DNA of 53,371 nucleotides from Lacticaseibacillus songhuajiangensis. GTDB lineage: Bacteria; Bacillota; Bacilli; Lactobacillales; Lactobacillaceae. The notes below the pieces were generated by a model, which worked only from the letters and a program-made list of their open reading frames with translations, made no database searches and was not told where the DNA came from. Within the stretch, counting starts at the first letter, position 1. Every line of letters begins with the position of its first letter. The DNA lies in NCBI RefSeq assembly GCF_003946025.1, contig NZ_RHNR01000011.1:1-53371 (forward strand), written 5' to 3'. The translations under genes and the position numbers were made by a program. Below are positions 17,315 through 25,224 of the stretch, piece after piece.

Positions 17315-18676
17315 ATGAGTAAACAGTTCGGCCGGGTTGAGCCGGTGCCTGACGATGCACGCAAAATGGGGAGTTGGGACATGTTCGCCACCTGGATTGG
17401 GGCGAATGCCAACAACGGGACCTGGTATATCGGGGGTGTCATTGCCGCGACGGGGATGCTGGCGGCCTCGACGACCCTGATTATTTCTGGGGTCTGTTCC
17501 TACATTTTGCTCGCACTGGCCAGTTACATGGGTTACCGTACCGGATTGCCGGCGATGGCGCTGACGCGGCCGTCATTTGGGCTCAAGGGTTCCTTCATTC
17601 CTTCCATTATCAACATTGTGCAATTCATTGGCTGGGCGGCCGCTAATACCTTCATTGCCGCCATTTCCATCTCGGTTATTCTGAAGGACATTCTCGGGTG
17701 GCCGAGTTACGGCGCGCCTGGTGGCAACCGCGGTCTGATTGTCGGCATCCTCGTGATGTCCTTGCTGCACCTGGGCTCCATTTCACTCGGCGAGCGTTCC
17801 GTGCGGATGATTGAACGGGTTGGTATTGTGCTGGTCATGCTGTTTGTGATTTGGGAATCGGTGGTGGTTTTCCAGCACGTTTCGCTCAGCCAGATTCTGG
17901 CGTGGCGGCCGAGTGCTAAGTTTGCGATGACACCAGGGGCAGCCATCGACGTTCTGGCGGCATTCAACTTGGCGTGGGTGACAGCTGCGGCCGACTTTTC
18001 GCGCTTCACCGGCAAAAAGCGTGCGGCAACGACTTACTCTTTCCTGGGGGCAAACGTTGGGCTGTTCTGGTTCGCGTTCATCGGGCTGACGGCAACGATT
18101 GCCACGGCCATCGGCACGCATGCCTACGACCCCAACGATTCCGATCCTTCCACGATTGCTAGTAAGTTGGGGCTGGGCGTACTGGCGCTGCTGGTCATTG
18201 TCATCACTAGCACAACGGCCAACGCTGTCAACTTGATGGCAGCTGGTTCGGCGCTCACGAATATGTTTCACAAGTTAAAGTTGACACCGGCGCTGTGGAT
18301 TGTGACGCTCGTGGCGACGGGGGTTTCATTCATTCCGTTGTTCTTTGCTACCTTCTTGACCGCCTTCACAGCCTTTCTAGATATGATTGGCATGTTCCTG
18401 GGACCCGAAATTGCGGTCTTCCTAGTTGATTTCTTCATCATCCGGCGGCGGCAGTACGACACGGCCGAGTTCACCAAGGTGGCGGGTGCTTACTGGTACC
18501 GAGGTGGCTTCAACTGGCGGGCCATCTGCGCGTGGGCACTCGGGATTACGGCGTACTTTGGGTTGCGCCACTTGCCACTGATTGCGTATACTGTTGGCGC
18601 TACTTTTGTCGCCATGGCCTTCTCCGCGTTGGTGTACTACTTGCTGGCAAAAGGCATGCAGACACAGAAAAATTAG
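17315..18676 (+). CDS. NCS1-family nucleobase/cation symporter (CodB-like)
   Basis: A 453-residue permease with about twelve membrane helices. The N-terminal DMFATWIGANANNGTWYIGG, SYMGYRTGLPAMALTRPSFGLKGSF and QFIGWAAANTF segments are those of purine-cytosine permeases. GTGAGGA lies seven bases before the ATG. It is monocistronic, between two terminators. Candidate substrates are cytosine, purines or hydroxymethylpyrimidine. I looked for a TPP or purine riboswitch in the 110 bases upstream and saw none, and no nucleobase deaminase is adjacent. Confidence 0.82.
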   Translation: MSKQFGRVEPVPDDARKMGSWDMFATWIGANANNGTWYIGGVIAATGMLAASTTLIISGVCSYILLALASYMGYRTGLPAMALTRPSFGLKGSFIPSIINIVQFIGWAAANTFIAAISISVILKDILGWPSYGAPGGNRGLIVGILVMSLLHLGSISLGERSVRMIERVGIVLVMLFVIWESVVVFQHVSLSQILAWRPSAKFAMTPGAAIDVLAAFNLAWVTAAADFSRFTGKKRAATTYSFLGANVGLFWFAFIGLTATIATAIGTHAYDPNDSDPSTIASKLGLGVLALLVIVITSTTANAVNLMAAGSALTNMFHKLKLTPALWIVTLVATGVSFIPLFFATFLTAFTAFLDMIGMFLGPEIAVFLVDFFIIRRRQYDTAEFTKVAGAYWYRGGFNWRAICAWALGITAYFGLRHLPLIAYTVGATFVAMAFSALVYYLLAKGMQTQKN

Positions 18677-18681
18677 TGCAC

Positions 18682-18711
18682 CAGGGTCGCCTGCTCAGGG
18701 CGGCCTTTTTT
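18682..18711 (+). terminator. Terminator after the NCS1 permease
   Basis: An imperfect stem, GGGTCGCC / GGGCGGCC, followed by a run of seven T lies six bases after the stop. Confidence 0.75.
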
Positions 18712-18729
18712 ACATTCACTTTTGTATAC

Positions 18730-18765
18730 AAAAAGGCGGCGCAGAATTATTCTGCGCCGTCTTTG
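18730..18765 (-). terminator. Terminator of the secreted wall protein gene
   Basis: GGCGGCGCAGAAT / ATTCTGCGCCGTC with an A-run on the plus strand, that is a U-run in the minus-strand transcript, 45 bases past its stop. Confidence 0.75.
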
Positions 18766-18809
18766 TCTGTTTGTATATCGAGAGCAAACCGCATCGCGGT
18801 ACACTCTAA

Positions 18810-19565
18810 TTACTTGTGGTAAACCACGTAGCTGCTGTCAATCCACTGGTTACCGCCGAGGTTGTACCAGGTGTGGCCGTTGTAGTTAACGGAAGCGAAT
18901 ACCTTCCAGGAAGAACCGTGCATGAGCTTCTTAGCCTTGCCCTTGCTGTCCTTAACGACTTTCTTGCTTGCCTTGTAGCTGCTCCAGATCTGGATGCCGT
19001 AGCCCTTAACGTAGTGAACGGTAACCTTACCAACCACTGGCGTAGGTGCCGTGTAAACAAGCTGTTCCAGGGCCTGGTTCAGGTTGTTGGTCTGTGCGTC
19101 CAACTGTGCCTGAGTGGACGCAGTGTTGTTGTTGACTGCCTGTGCGGTCATGTAAACTTTGTTGAACTTTGCGTAGGAGCTAGCGGTGTAGTCGCTCGCC
19201 TTAACTGCAGAAGCGGAGCTAACCAGGTAGGTCAGGCCGAAGTGGTTAGCCTTGGTGCTGCCCAGATCCATGAAGCCGCGGAGAACGGACTTTGCGAAGT
19301 TGAAGTCCACCGTGTCGCTAGCCTTGTTGGCCAGAGTTGTCTTTGCCAGGCCGATTGCCCGCTGCAGGCCTGTGTAAGTGGCGTCGGAGACGTCGCCAGA
19401 CTTGATTGCCTGTGCTTCCTTCAGGGTCTTGCTAAGGTCCGCCTTAGGGGTAACAACTACGGAAGAAGCGGAAACGGTATTGATATTAGCGGCTGGCATC
19501 ACGACGGTTGCACCGGTCATCAGTGCTGCGCTCAACATTGCGATTGTTACCATGCTCTTCTTCAT
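18810..19565 (-). CDS. Secreted cell-surface protein with SH3/SLAP-like C-terminus
   Basis: A 251-residue exported protein. Residues 1-34 are a signal peptide (MKKSMVTIAMLSAALM..., cleavage probably near VSA-S). Residues 40-185 are helical, Ala/Asn/Gln-rich and FIVAR-like (QAQLDAQTNNLNQALEQLV). The C-terminal 70 residues (VTVHYVKGYGIQIW ... GHTWYNLGGNQWIDSSYV) resemble the SH3-like or SLAP wall-binding modules of lactobacilli. No LPxTG motif is present. ATG 19565 has TTTGGAGG nine bases upstream. The gene probably encodes a non-covalently attached wall protein; its binding partner is unknown. Confidence 0.8.
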   Translation of the reverse strand: MKKSMVTIAMLSAALMTGATVVMPAANINTVSASSVVVTPKADLSKTLKEAQAIKSGDVSDATYTGLQRAIGLAKTTLANKASDTVDFNFAKSVLRGFMDLGSTKANHFGLTYLVSSASAVKASDYTASSYAKFNKVYMTAQAVNNNTASTQAQLDAQTNNLNQALEQLVYTAPTPVVGKVTVHYVKGYGIQIWSSYKASKKVVKDSKGKAKKLMHGSSWKVFASVNYNGHTWYNLGGNQWIDSSYVVYHK

Positions 19566-19934
19566 AATAGATACCTCCAAATTATGTAGCGGGTCTTTCA
19601 ATACCCTGCTGCTTTCTTGATGGTTCTATTATACGTCATGAACTCGTAATATGTCTGTAAAATTCAGCAACTTTTTCGTGATTCTGTGTTAAAAAACGTA
19701 ATATATTGTGTCGGCTCTTTACTGCCAAAGCTGAAATCCAAAATAAATAACGAAGAAACTTTTCCAAATCAATTTTAGAAAACGGTTGCGAAACTTTAAA
19801 TGTCATACTTTGGTCTTATTGTACCGCCGTAATTAATGTGAATGTTACGGAAATCGCAACAAAGCAGTTAATATCGGTACTAATGTTACAAACGACCCTG
19901 CTACAATGAAACTATCAAGAAGGGAGTATTCAAA
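19566..19934. promoter_or_regulatory. AT-rich divergent control region
   Basis: 369 bases between the secreted-protein gene and glycerate kinase, much richer in A+T than its surroundings. It must hold both promoters. GTTACA...CTACAATGAAACT at 19886-19914 may include the glycerate kinase promoter. A weak cre-like sequence (AGAAAACGGTTGCG, 11 of 14 positions) lies near 19777. No repeat element is present. Confidence 0.4.
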
Positions 19935-21029
19935 ATGCGGATTCTTGTGATGCCAGATTCTTTCAAGGGTAGCCTAAGTGCATCGGCCGTAGCTGATGCC
20001 ATTGCCAGCGGGGTGCGTGCCGGCGCGCCAACGGCAGCTATCGAGTGCATACCGCTCGGTGACGGCGGTGAGAATACAATTGCCAGCTTAGCAGCGCCGC
20101 TTCAGTTGCAGCCTGTGCAGGTGCGTGTGCATGGTGCAGATGGCAGTATGCATGCAAGCACGTACTACCGCAGCGCAGACGGGCAGACTGTTTATCTGCA
20201 AGCTGCTGAGGTCGTCGGCTATGCAGATTACGTACGCCCAGGGCAATCCGGGTTGACGCTGTCGACTTACGGCATCGGTGAAATTTTGCAAAGCGCCCGA
20301 CAGGCGGGGGCACAAAAGGCAGTGCTCGCGCTGGGCGGCAGTGCCACAACGGATGGTGGCATCGGCATGTTGCAGGCTCTGGGGTGGCAACTGCCGGGCC
20401 TAGCGGCGCAGCAACTAGCTAGCGGCGCGGATCTGGCAAGTATCAACGCGTTGGCAGCGCCTGCGGATTGGAACATGACAGTCACCGCCCTGGTTGACGT
20501 CGATAATCCGTTAACCGGGCCGCGCGGGGCGGCCGCAGTCTTTGGCCCGCAAAAGGGTTTATCTATAGAAGAAATTACGGTAGTGGATCAAGAGTTGCAG
20601 CGACTATACCCACACGCCGTGGCGGCCCAAGCCGGCAGTGGCGCAGCCGGCGGTCTGGGCGCTGCAGTTGCCGGACCGCTGGGTGGCAACTTACAGTCGG
20701 GGATTGATTACGTGCTGGACGTGCTCAAAGTGGACGCAAAACTCAAGGCGGCGGATCTGCTGATTACCGGTGAAGGGCACCTTGATGACCAGAGCACGCA
20801 TGGTAAGGTGCTGGACGGCTTGCTGACGCGTCTGCGTGCGGTGCACGGCCATGCGAAAACGGTGGCTTTGTGCGGCGTCGTTAGTCACGCGGGCGCGCAG
20901 CAGCTGGGCCTGGATTTGGCGCTGGCGATTAGTCCCGGCAATCAGACGCTGGCCGAGCAATTGGCCGCGACTGCGGACAACTTGCAATACGTGGCGCTGG
21001 GCGTGGCGCGACTTGTGAACCACGAGTAA
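19935..21029 (+). CDS. glxK: Glycerate kinase
   Basis: A 364-residue glycerate kinase of the GarK/GlxK family that phosphorylates D-glycerate with ATP. MRILVMPDSFKGSLSA at the N-terminus, IPLGDGGENT near residue 42, LALGGSATTDGGIGML near 136, GAAGGLGAAVAGPLGG and LLITGEGHLDDQS are family signatures. AAGGGAG precedes the ATG by eight bases. It is monocistronic; the 2- or 3-phosphoglycerate product would enter glycolysis. The source of glycerate is not evident in the window. Confidence 0.93.
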   Translation: MRILVMPDSFKGSLSASAVADAIASGVRAGAPTAAIECIPLGDGGENTIASLAAPLQLQPVQVRVHGADGSMHASTYYRSADGQTVYLQAAEVVGYADYVRPGQSGLTLSTYGIGEILQSARQAGAQKAVLALGGSATTDGGIGMLQALGWQLPGLAAQQLASGADLASINALAAPADWNMTVTALVDVDNPLTGPRGAAAVFGPQKGLSIEEITVVDQELQRLYPHAVAAQAGSGAAGGLGAAVAGPLGGNLQSGIDYVLDVLKVDAKLKAADLLITGEGHLDDQSTHGKVLDGLLTRLRAVHGHAKTVALCGVVSHAGAQQLGLDLALAISPGNQTLAEQLAATADNLQYVALGVARLVNHE

Positions 21030-21038
21030 CAAGCAAGC

Positions 21039-21084
21039 AAAAATGCTCCTGCAGTCGACAACCATCGACCTCAGGAGCATTTTT
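21039..21084. terminator. Terminator between glycerate kinase and the binding-protein gene
   Basis: Arms AAAAATGCTCCTG / CAGGAGCATTTTT enclose a loop with TCGA repeats. It lies between convergent genes and can work both ways. Confidence 0.9.
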
Positions 21085-21095
21085 AGTGAATTGTG

Positions 21096-22067
21096 TTACT
21101 TCAAATCAAGCACGTCCTTAGAGACATCGATGTTCTTCTTGATGATGCCCTGCTGGTAGAACAAATCAGCGATGGCTTGTTCTTCGGCCACCTGGCTGCT
21201 ACCCACGGCGTGCATGGCGAAACTGCGGCGGTTCACCTGGCGGGCAACGATGGCCTTGCTGAGCTTGAGTTCCTTGCTCATCATCGTGATCAGCGCGCTC
21301 TTGTGCGTGTTGGCCCAGGTCATGTCCTTTGCCAGGTACTTAATCAGTAGCTTAGTTGCGGACTTGTGGTTGCCGGCATACTTGCCGGAGAGCAGGTAGT
21401 CACGGTTGTTGACGTTGACGTCGCTCCCGTTCACAATCATCTTCCCGTTGTACTTGAGTTCAGCTTGGGAAGTGTACGGATCCCAGTTGGCCCACGCGTC
21501 AATTTTGCCCTTCGCAAAGGCGACGGCAGCGGCGGACTGACTCATGTCGACGAGCTTTACGTCACTGGTTGTCAGGCCGGCCTTCTTCAGCACCTTCAGC
21601 ACCATGTACTGCGAGCTGGTGTTGCTCGTGTAGGCAATTTTCTTGCCCTTCAGGTCCTTAATGGACTTGATGCTGGAGTTTTTATTCACGACAATTCCGC
21701 TCCCCTTGGCCTTGGAGCTCCCAGTAGCGACGATGGTGACCTTGTTGCCACTAGCGATGGAGGTGATTGGCGGGGTGTCCCCGGTGCGGGCAAAGTCGAT
21801 GGTACCAGAAGACATGGCTTCCATTTCGGCGGCCCCGTTCTGGAATTCCTTGAAGACAACGCGGTAGCCCTTCTTCTTCATTTCCTTAACGAGTTGGCCG
21901 CGCGCCTTGGAAACACTGATCGGGTCCCCAGCTTGGTAACCGATGGTGATGGTTTGCAGGCTGGCGGAACTGCTATCGCTCTTGGTCAGGGTGTAGCCCC
22001 AGATGGTGAAGCCAACGATGAACGCGGCAAAGAGGACGTAGAAAATTCGTCTGATTATTCGGCGCAT
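21096..22067 (-). CDS. Nitrate/sulfonate/taurine-type ABC substrate-binding protein
   Basis: A 323-residue SsuA/TauA-like periplasmic-binding fold. The N-terminal basic-hydrophobic segment (RRIFYVLFAAFIVGFTIWGY) has no lipobox cysteine, so the protein is probably tethered by an uncleaved helix. TITIGYQAGDP, MEAMSSGTIDFARTGDTPP, LKGKKIAYTSNTSSQYMVLKVL and KGKIDAWANWDPYTS match the family. It is the last gene of a three-gene minus-strand unit, overlapping the acyl-CoA ligase by 13 bases with GAGGAGG inside the ligase end. No ABC permease or ATPase is adjacent, which is unusual. The ligand may be a sulfonate or a related small anion. Confidence 0.82.
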   Translation of the reverse strand: MRRIIRRIFYVLFAAFIVGFTIWGYTLTKSDSSSASLQTITIGYQAGDPISVSKARGQLVKEMKKKGYRVVFKEFQNGAAEMEAMSSGTIDFARTGDTPPITSIASGNKVTIVATGSSKAKGSGIVVNKNSSIKSIKDLKGKKIAYTSNTSSQYMVLKVLKKAGLTTSDVKLVDMSQSAAAVAFAKGKIDAWANWDPYTSQAELKYNGKMIVNGSDVNVNNRDYLLSGKYAGNHKSATKLLIKYLAKDMTWANTHKSALITMMSKELKLSKAIVARQVNRRSFAMHAVGSSQVAEEQAIADLFYQQGIIKKNIDVSKDVLDLK

Positions 22068-23590
22068 CGCGTTTCCTCCTCAGTTTGTTCCAGCAGCTTG
22101 CTGAGTTTTGGCCGCAAAATTTTGCCGGTCGGGTTCAGCGGGAAACTTTTCAAAAAGTAAATCTGGCTTGGTCGTTCGAAGTTCGCGAGCTTGGCCGCGG
22201 TGAGCGTGCGAATCTGCTCTGCGTGCTGTGCCTGAATGCGGGCGTCGTCACTTTCGTCGATGACGGCAGCGGCGACCGCTTCCCCATAGATTTCATCACT
22301 AACAGGCACGACGGCGACGTTCTTTACGAAGTCGAGCTCTTCAATGACACCCTCCACGCGAGTTGGGCTGACTTTTTCGCCACCCCGGTTGATGATGTCC
22401 TTGGAGCGGCCTTTGAGCCACAAGTAGCCATCTTCATCGAAGTAGCCCAGGTCACCCGTCAGCAGCCAGCCGTCTTTGAAGTCGTCTGGACGCGGGTCGA
22501 GGTAGTCGGTAATGACGTGGTTGCCGCGAATCGCAATTTCGCCGCTAAAGCCGGGCGTCTGCACGAAGTCGTCGCCGCTGACGATGGCGACGTCCGTGTT
22601 GTAAGGCTTACCGGCTGAGCCCATCTTGATGGCGTCCAGCGGGTTAAGCGTGCACTGACTGCAGGCTTCGGTCATGCCATAGCCTTCGAGGATGGGGGTG
22701 TTAAAGCGGCGCACGAACTCCTGGTGGTGGCCCAGCGTTAGCATGCTAGAGGCGCAGCGTACGAAGCGCAATTTGTGGTTTGGACGGTAGGCAGCGTTGG
22801 CCGCTTCATTCTTAAGCAAAATGGTGACGATGGTCGGCACCACCGATGACCAGGTGACGTCATTATCCAGTACTTGCGGCCAGAAGCGGCTGGCGGAGAA
22901 CTTCGGCGCGATGACCATTTTGCCGCCCGCCAGGAAGCTGGAGAGCACCAGCACGAGTTGGGCGTTGATGTGGAACATCGGCATCACAATGAGCACAGTG
23001 TCGGCCGGGGTCAGTTTGTGGCTGGCCATGTCGTTGTGGGCGGTGTTGATCATCATCTGGTGGGTGAGGCCGACGCGTTTGGGCTTGCCGGTGGTCCCAG
23101 ATGTGTTCAAAATCATGCCCAGCGTGTCTTCTGTTGGGTCGTCAGTGCTGGCCGGCTGCGTGTGGTGCTTGTTGCGCAGCAGTACCAGTCCAGGGAACAT
23201 GAGCAGGTCATCGAGTGGCTTCTGCTCTAAGTAGTCGATGTCCGCAAAAGCAGCCGCACGCGGTGCGTCCAGCAGCATGGCTGGGTAGTCAAACTCCTTG
23301 AAGTCGGCAACCAGACCGTCGAGACCAGTTGATGGTGCGATGGGGTGGACGGTTGCGCCCATGTACCAGAGTGCTTGGTTAATGGGCAAGTAAACCGCCG
23401 CATTTTGCAAGGACATGAAGACCACGTCGTCCTTACCAATGTTGGCACGCCGTAATTCGCGGGTGAGGACGTGGACATCATGCATAATCTCGCTGCCGGT
23501 AAACCAGCGGCCGCGGGCTTCGTCCTTTACGACGCGGGCGTTTTCGGCGTTGTGGAGTTGCTGTTTTAATTCGGAAGTGAGTTTTGTCAT
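22055..23590 (-). CDS. AMP-forming acyl-CoA synthetase/ligase (ANL superfamily)
   Basis: A complete 511-residue adenylating enzyme: P-loop LNTSGTTGKPK (161-171), LEGYGMTEA, the hinge segment LLTGDLGYFDEDGYLWLKGRSKD, GGEKVSP, and the catalytic lysine in PLNPTGKIL near residue 490. It should activate a carboxylic acid with ATP and CoA. The fold resembles oxalate- or medium-chain acyl-CoA ligases, but I cannot assign the acid. It overlaps the upstream acyltransferase-3 gene by four bases (ATGA) and the downstream binding-protein gene by 13, so the three proteins are probably made together. Confidence 0.85.
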   Translation of the reverse strand: MTKLTSELKQQLHNAENARVVKDEARGRWFTGSEIMHDVHVLTRELRRANIGKDDVVFMSLQNAAVYLPINQALWYMGATVHPIAPSTGLDGLVADFKEFDYPAMLLDAPRAAAFADIDYLEQKPLDDLLMFPGLVLLRNKHHTQPASTDDPTEDTLGMILNTSGTTGKPKRVGLTHQMMINTAHNDMASHKLTPADTVLIVMPMFHINAQLVLVLSSFLAGGKMVIAPKFSASRFWPQVLDNDVTWSSVVPTIVTILLKNEAANAAYRPNHKLRFVRCASSMLTLGHHQEFVRRFNTPILEGYGMTEACSQCTLNPLDAIKMGSAGKPYNTDVAIVSGDDFVQTPGFSGEIAIRGNHVITDYLDPRPDDFKDGWLLTGDLGYFDEDGYLWLKGRSKDIINRGGEKVSPTRVEGVIEELDFVKNVAVVPVSDEIYGEAVAAAVIDESDDARIQAQHAEQIRTLTAAKLANFERPSQIYFLKSFPLNPTGKILRPKLSKLLEQTEEETRCAE

Positions 23591-24789
23591 TGCACTGTTA
23601 CCTCTTTTTTCTGTTTGAATTTAGCCAAAATACGGCGGGTGACCATCTGCGGCCGGCCAATCAGAACGCCAAACGGTGGCACCTTGTAGAAGATGTAGGA
23701 CATGATCCAGGTGAAACCGAGCGCGAACAGGTAGGCTAGCGGCGTGAGTAGCAGCATTGCCCAGCTGGTGGTGTGGACGTAGCTCAGCAGTTTGGTCAGC
23801 AGGGTTAGCGCGACGGTTTGGCCCAGATAAATCCCGAAGGAAATCTTGGAAGAAATTCCGACGAACTTGGCAAACGGTTGCCACCCCGGCCGTGTGCGCC
23901 GCTTGGCGTACTCCAGACTGAGCAGGAAAACCGTGGCGACCATGAAGCTAGCGTAAATCATCAGGTAAGGCTGATGAATCAGCTCCGCGTAGTGGCGGGT
24001 CAGGCCGAGTACCTTGGTGTTGAAGTAGTAAAGACCAAAAGTACCAGCAGCCAGGACGGCAGTGATGCCGTAAAGAGCCTTGGCGTGGGCCTGCAAGAAG
24101 TCCTTGCAGGTTTGGTAGTTAATGGAAACAAACGCGCCGGCGAGGAAGTAGAACTGGTAGGCGCCAATGAAGTTCTTGTAGTGAGAGAGCAAGTATGGCC
24201 AGCCGGCCGTGCTGATGTAGGGGTATTTGTACTTGGTCCAGAAGGTGAAGACCAGCTGCACTGCTGCGCTGATGCCCATGAGAATCAGCTGGTTGCGAGT
24301 GCTGCCAAGTTTTTTGAACATCATCACTAGCAGCGGAAAGATGAGGTACAGCTGGAACATCACCAGCAGATAGTACATGTAGAACCCATCGGCGTGGAGA
24401 ATGTGTCCCCAGAAGTCTTGCCCCCACTTGCTGAAGGTTAGCGAACTGGTGAGTACCAGTGCGAGCGCGGTATAAATGGCGTTCCAGAGGACATAGGGGA
24501 TGCCTGAGCCCTTGTAGCGTTTGAGCCAAAAACCTGGCCAACTGACATTGTCCTTGTGGTAGTACTGCAGAAACAGCACGAGCCCGGAGATGAACATGAA
24601 GCCCATCCGCGTGAAGTGCAGAATCAGATGGCTTGCCAGTAAGATGACGTAGGACGTTGATGAGCTGGACACGTAGGCGGTAACTACAGAGGTTGCGTGG
24701 TTGGCGAGTACCCCGAAGATGAAAATGACGCGCATGAGGTCGACCTCATACAAGTAGACTTTCTTTTTGCGTTTAACTGGTTTTGCCAC
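23587..24789 (-). CDS. Acyltransferase-3 family membrane protein
   Basis: A protein of about 400 residues with roughly ten membrane segments. The first is preceded by a basic KPVKRKKKVYLYEVDLMRVIFIFGVLANHA segment with the usual histidine, and MGFMFISGLVLFLQYYHKD follows. Members O-acylate cell-envelope glycans or lipids. I chose GTG 24789, with GGGGGAA six bases upstream; an earlier ATG lacks a binding site. As first gene of an overlapping unit with an acyl-CoA ligase, it may receive the acyl group that the ligase activates. That coupling is inferred. Confidence 0.82.
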   Translation of the reverse strand: MAKPVKRKKKVYLYEVDLMRVIFIFGVLANHATSVVTAYVSSSSTSYVILLASHLILHFTRMGFMFISGLVLFLQYYHKDNVSWPGFWLKRYKGSGIPYVLWNAIYTALALVLTSSLTFSKWGQDFWGHILHADGFYMYYLLVMFQLYLIFPLLVMMFKKLGSTRNQLILMGISAAVQLVFTFWTKYKYPYISTAGWPYLLSHYKNFIGAYQFYFLAGAFVSINYQTCKDFLQAHAKALYGITAVLAAGTFGLYYFNTKVLGLTRHYAELIHQPYLMIYASFMVATVFLLSLEYAKRRTRPGWQPFAKFVGISSKISFGIYLGQTVALTLLTKLLSYVHTTSWAMLLLTPLAYLFALGFTWIMSYIFYKVPPFGVLIGRPQMVTRRILAKFKQKKEVTVQ

Positions 24790-25224
24790 TGAAATTCCCC
24801 CAAATATTGTTATGTAAATTGAAGTGTACTGTTTGCAAATTTGGTGATTGCGCACCCCGATTAAGAGCGGGTCACGGCTTGCTGACGATGAATAGCTTAG
24901 TTTGAAAATGTGTCTTTTTTGTGGCGCTCCTGCGAAAAAAGACGGGAATGTTGCGTTTAGTTAAGTAGCAATCCCATTCCGCCGCGGCCGTGCCAAATTG
25001 TGGTGGCAGCTTGCACGTCAAAAGGCAGAATCCGCATAGTTGTTCGGCAAGTTTTGCCTTTTACGTGGCACCGGACGTTGGCTAACGGTGCAGGACACTT
25101 TGTCTGAAATGCCGCTGGGGGGAAACCGCTGCGCAGCTAGCTTATTCATCGCGTCATTAGTTATAATAGAGATACACAGAAACCGTTTACGACGGATTCG
25201 ATTCAAAACAAGGAGGAGATAGAC
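24790..25224. promoter_or_regulatory. Intergenic region with hairpin and ATPase promoter
   Basis: A divergent control region of 435 bases. A strong stem GCACGTCAAAAGGCA / TGCCTTTTACGTGGC lies at 25013-25069 with a 27-base loop and no T-run, so it is a structural element rather than a clear terminator. TATAAT at 25162-25167 is a good -10 for the P-type ATPase with a weak -35. AGAAACCGTTTACG at 25178 matches the cre consensus at 12 of 14 positions. Confidence 0.45.
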
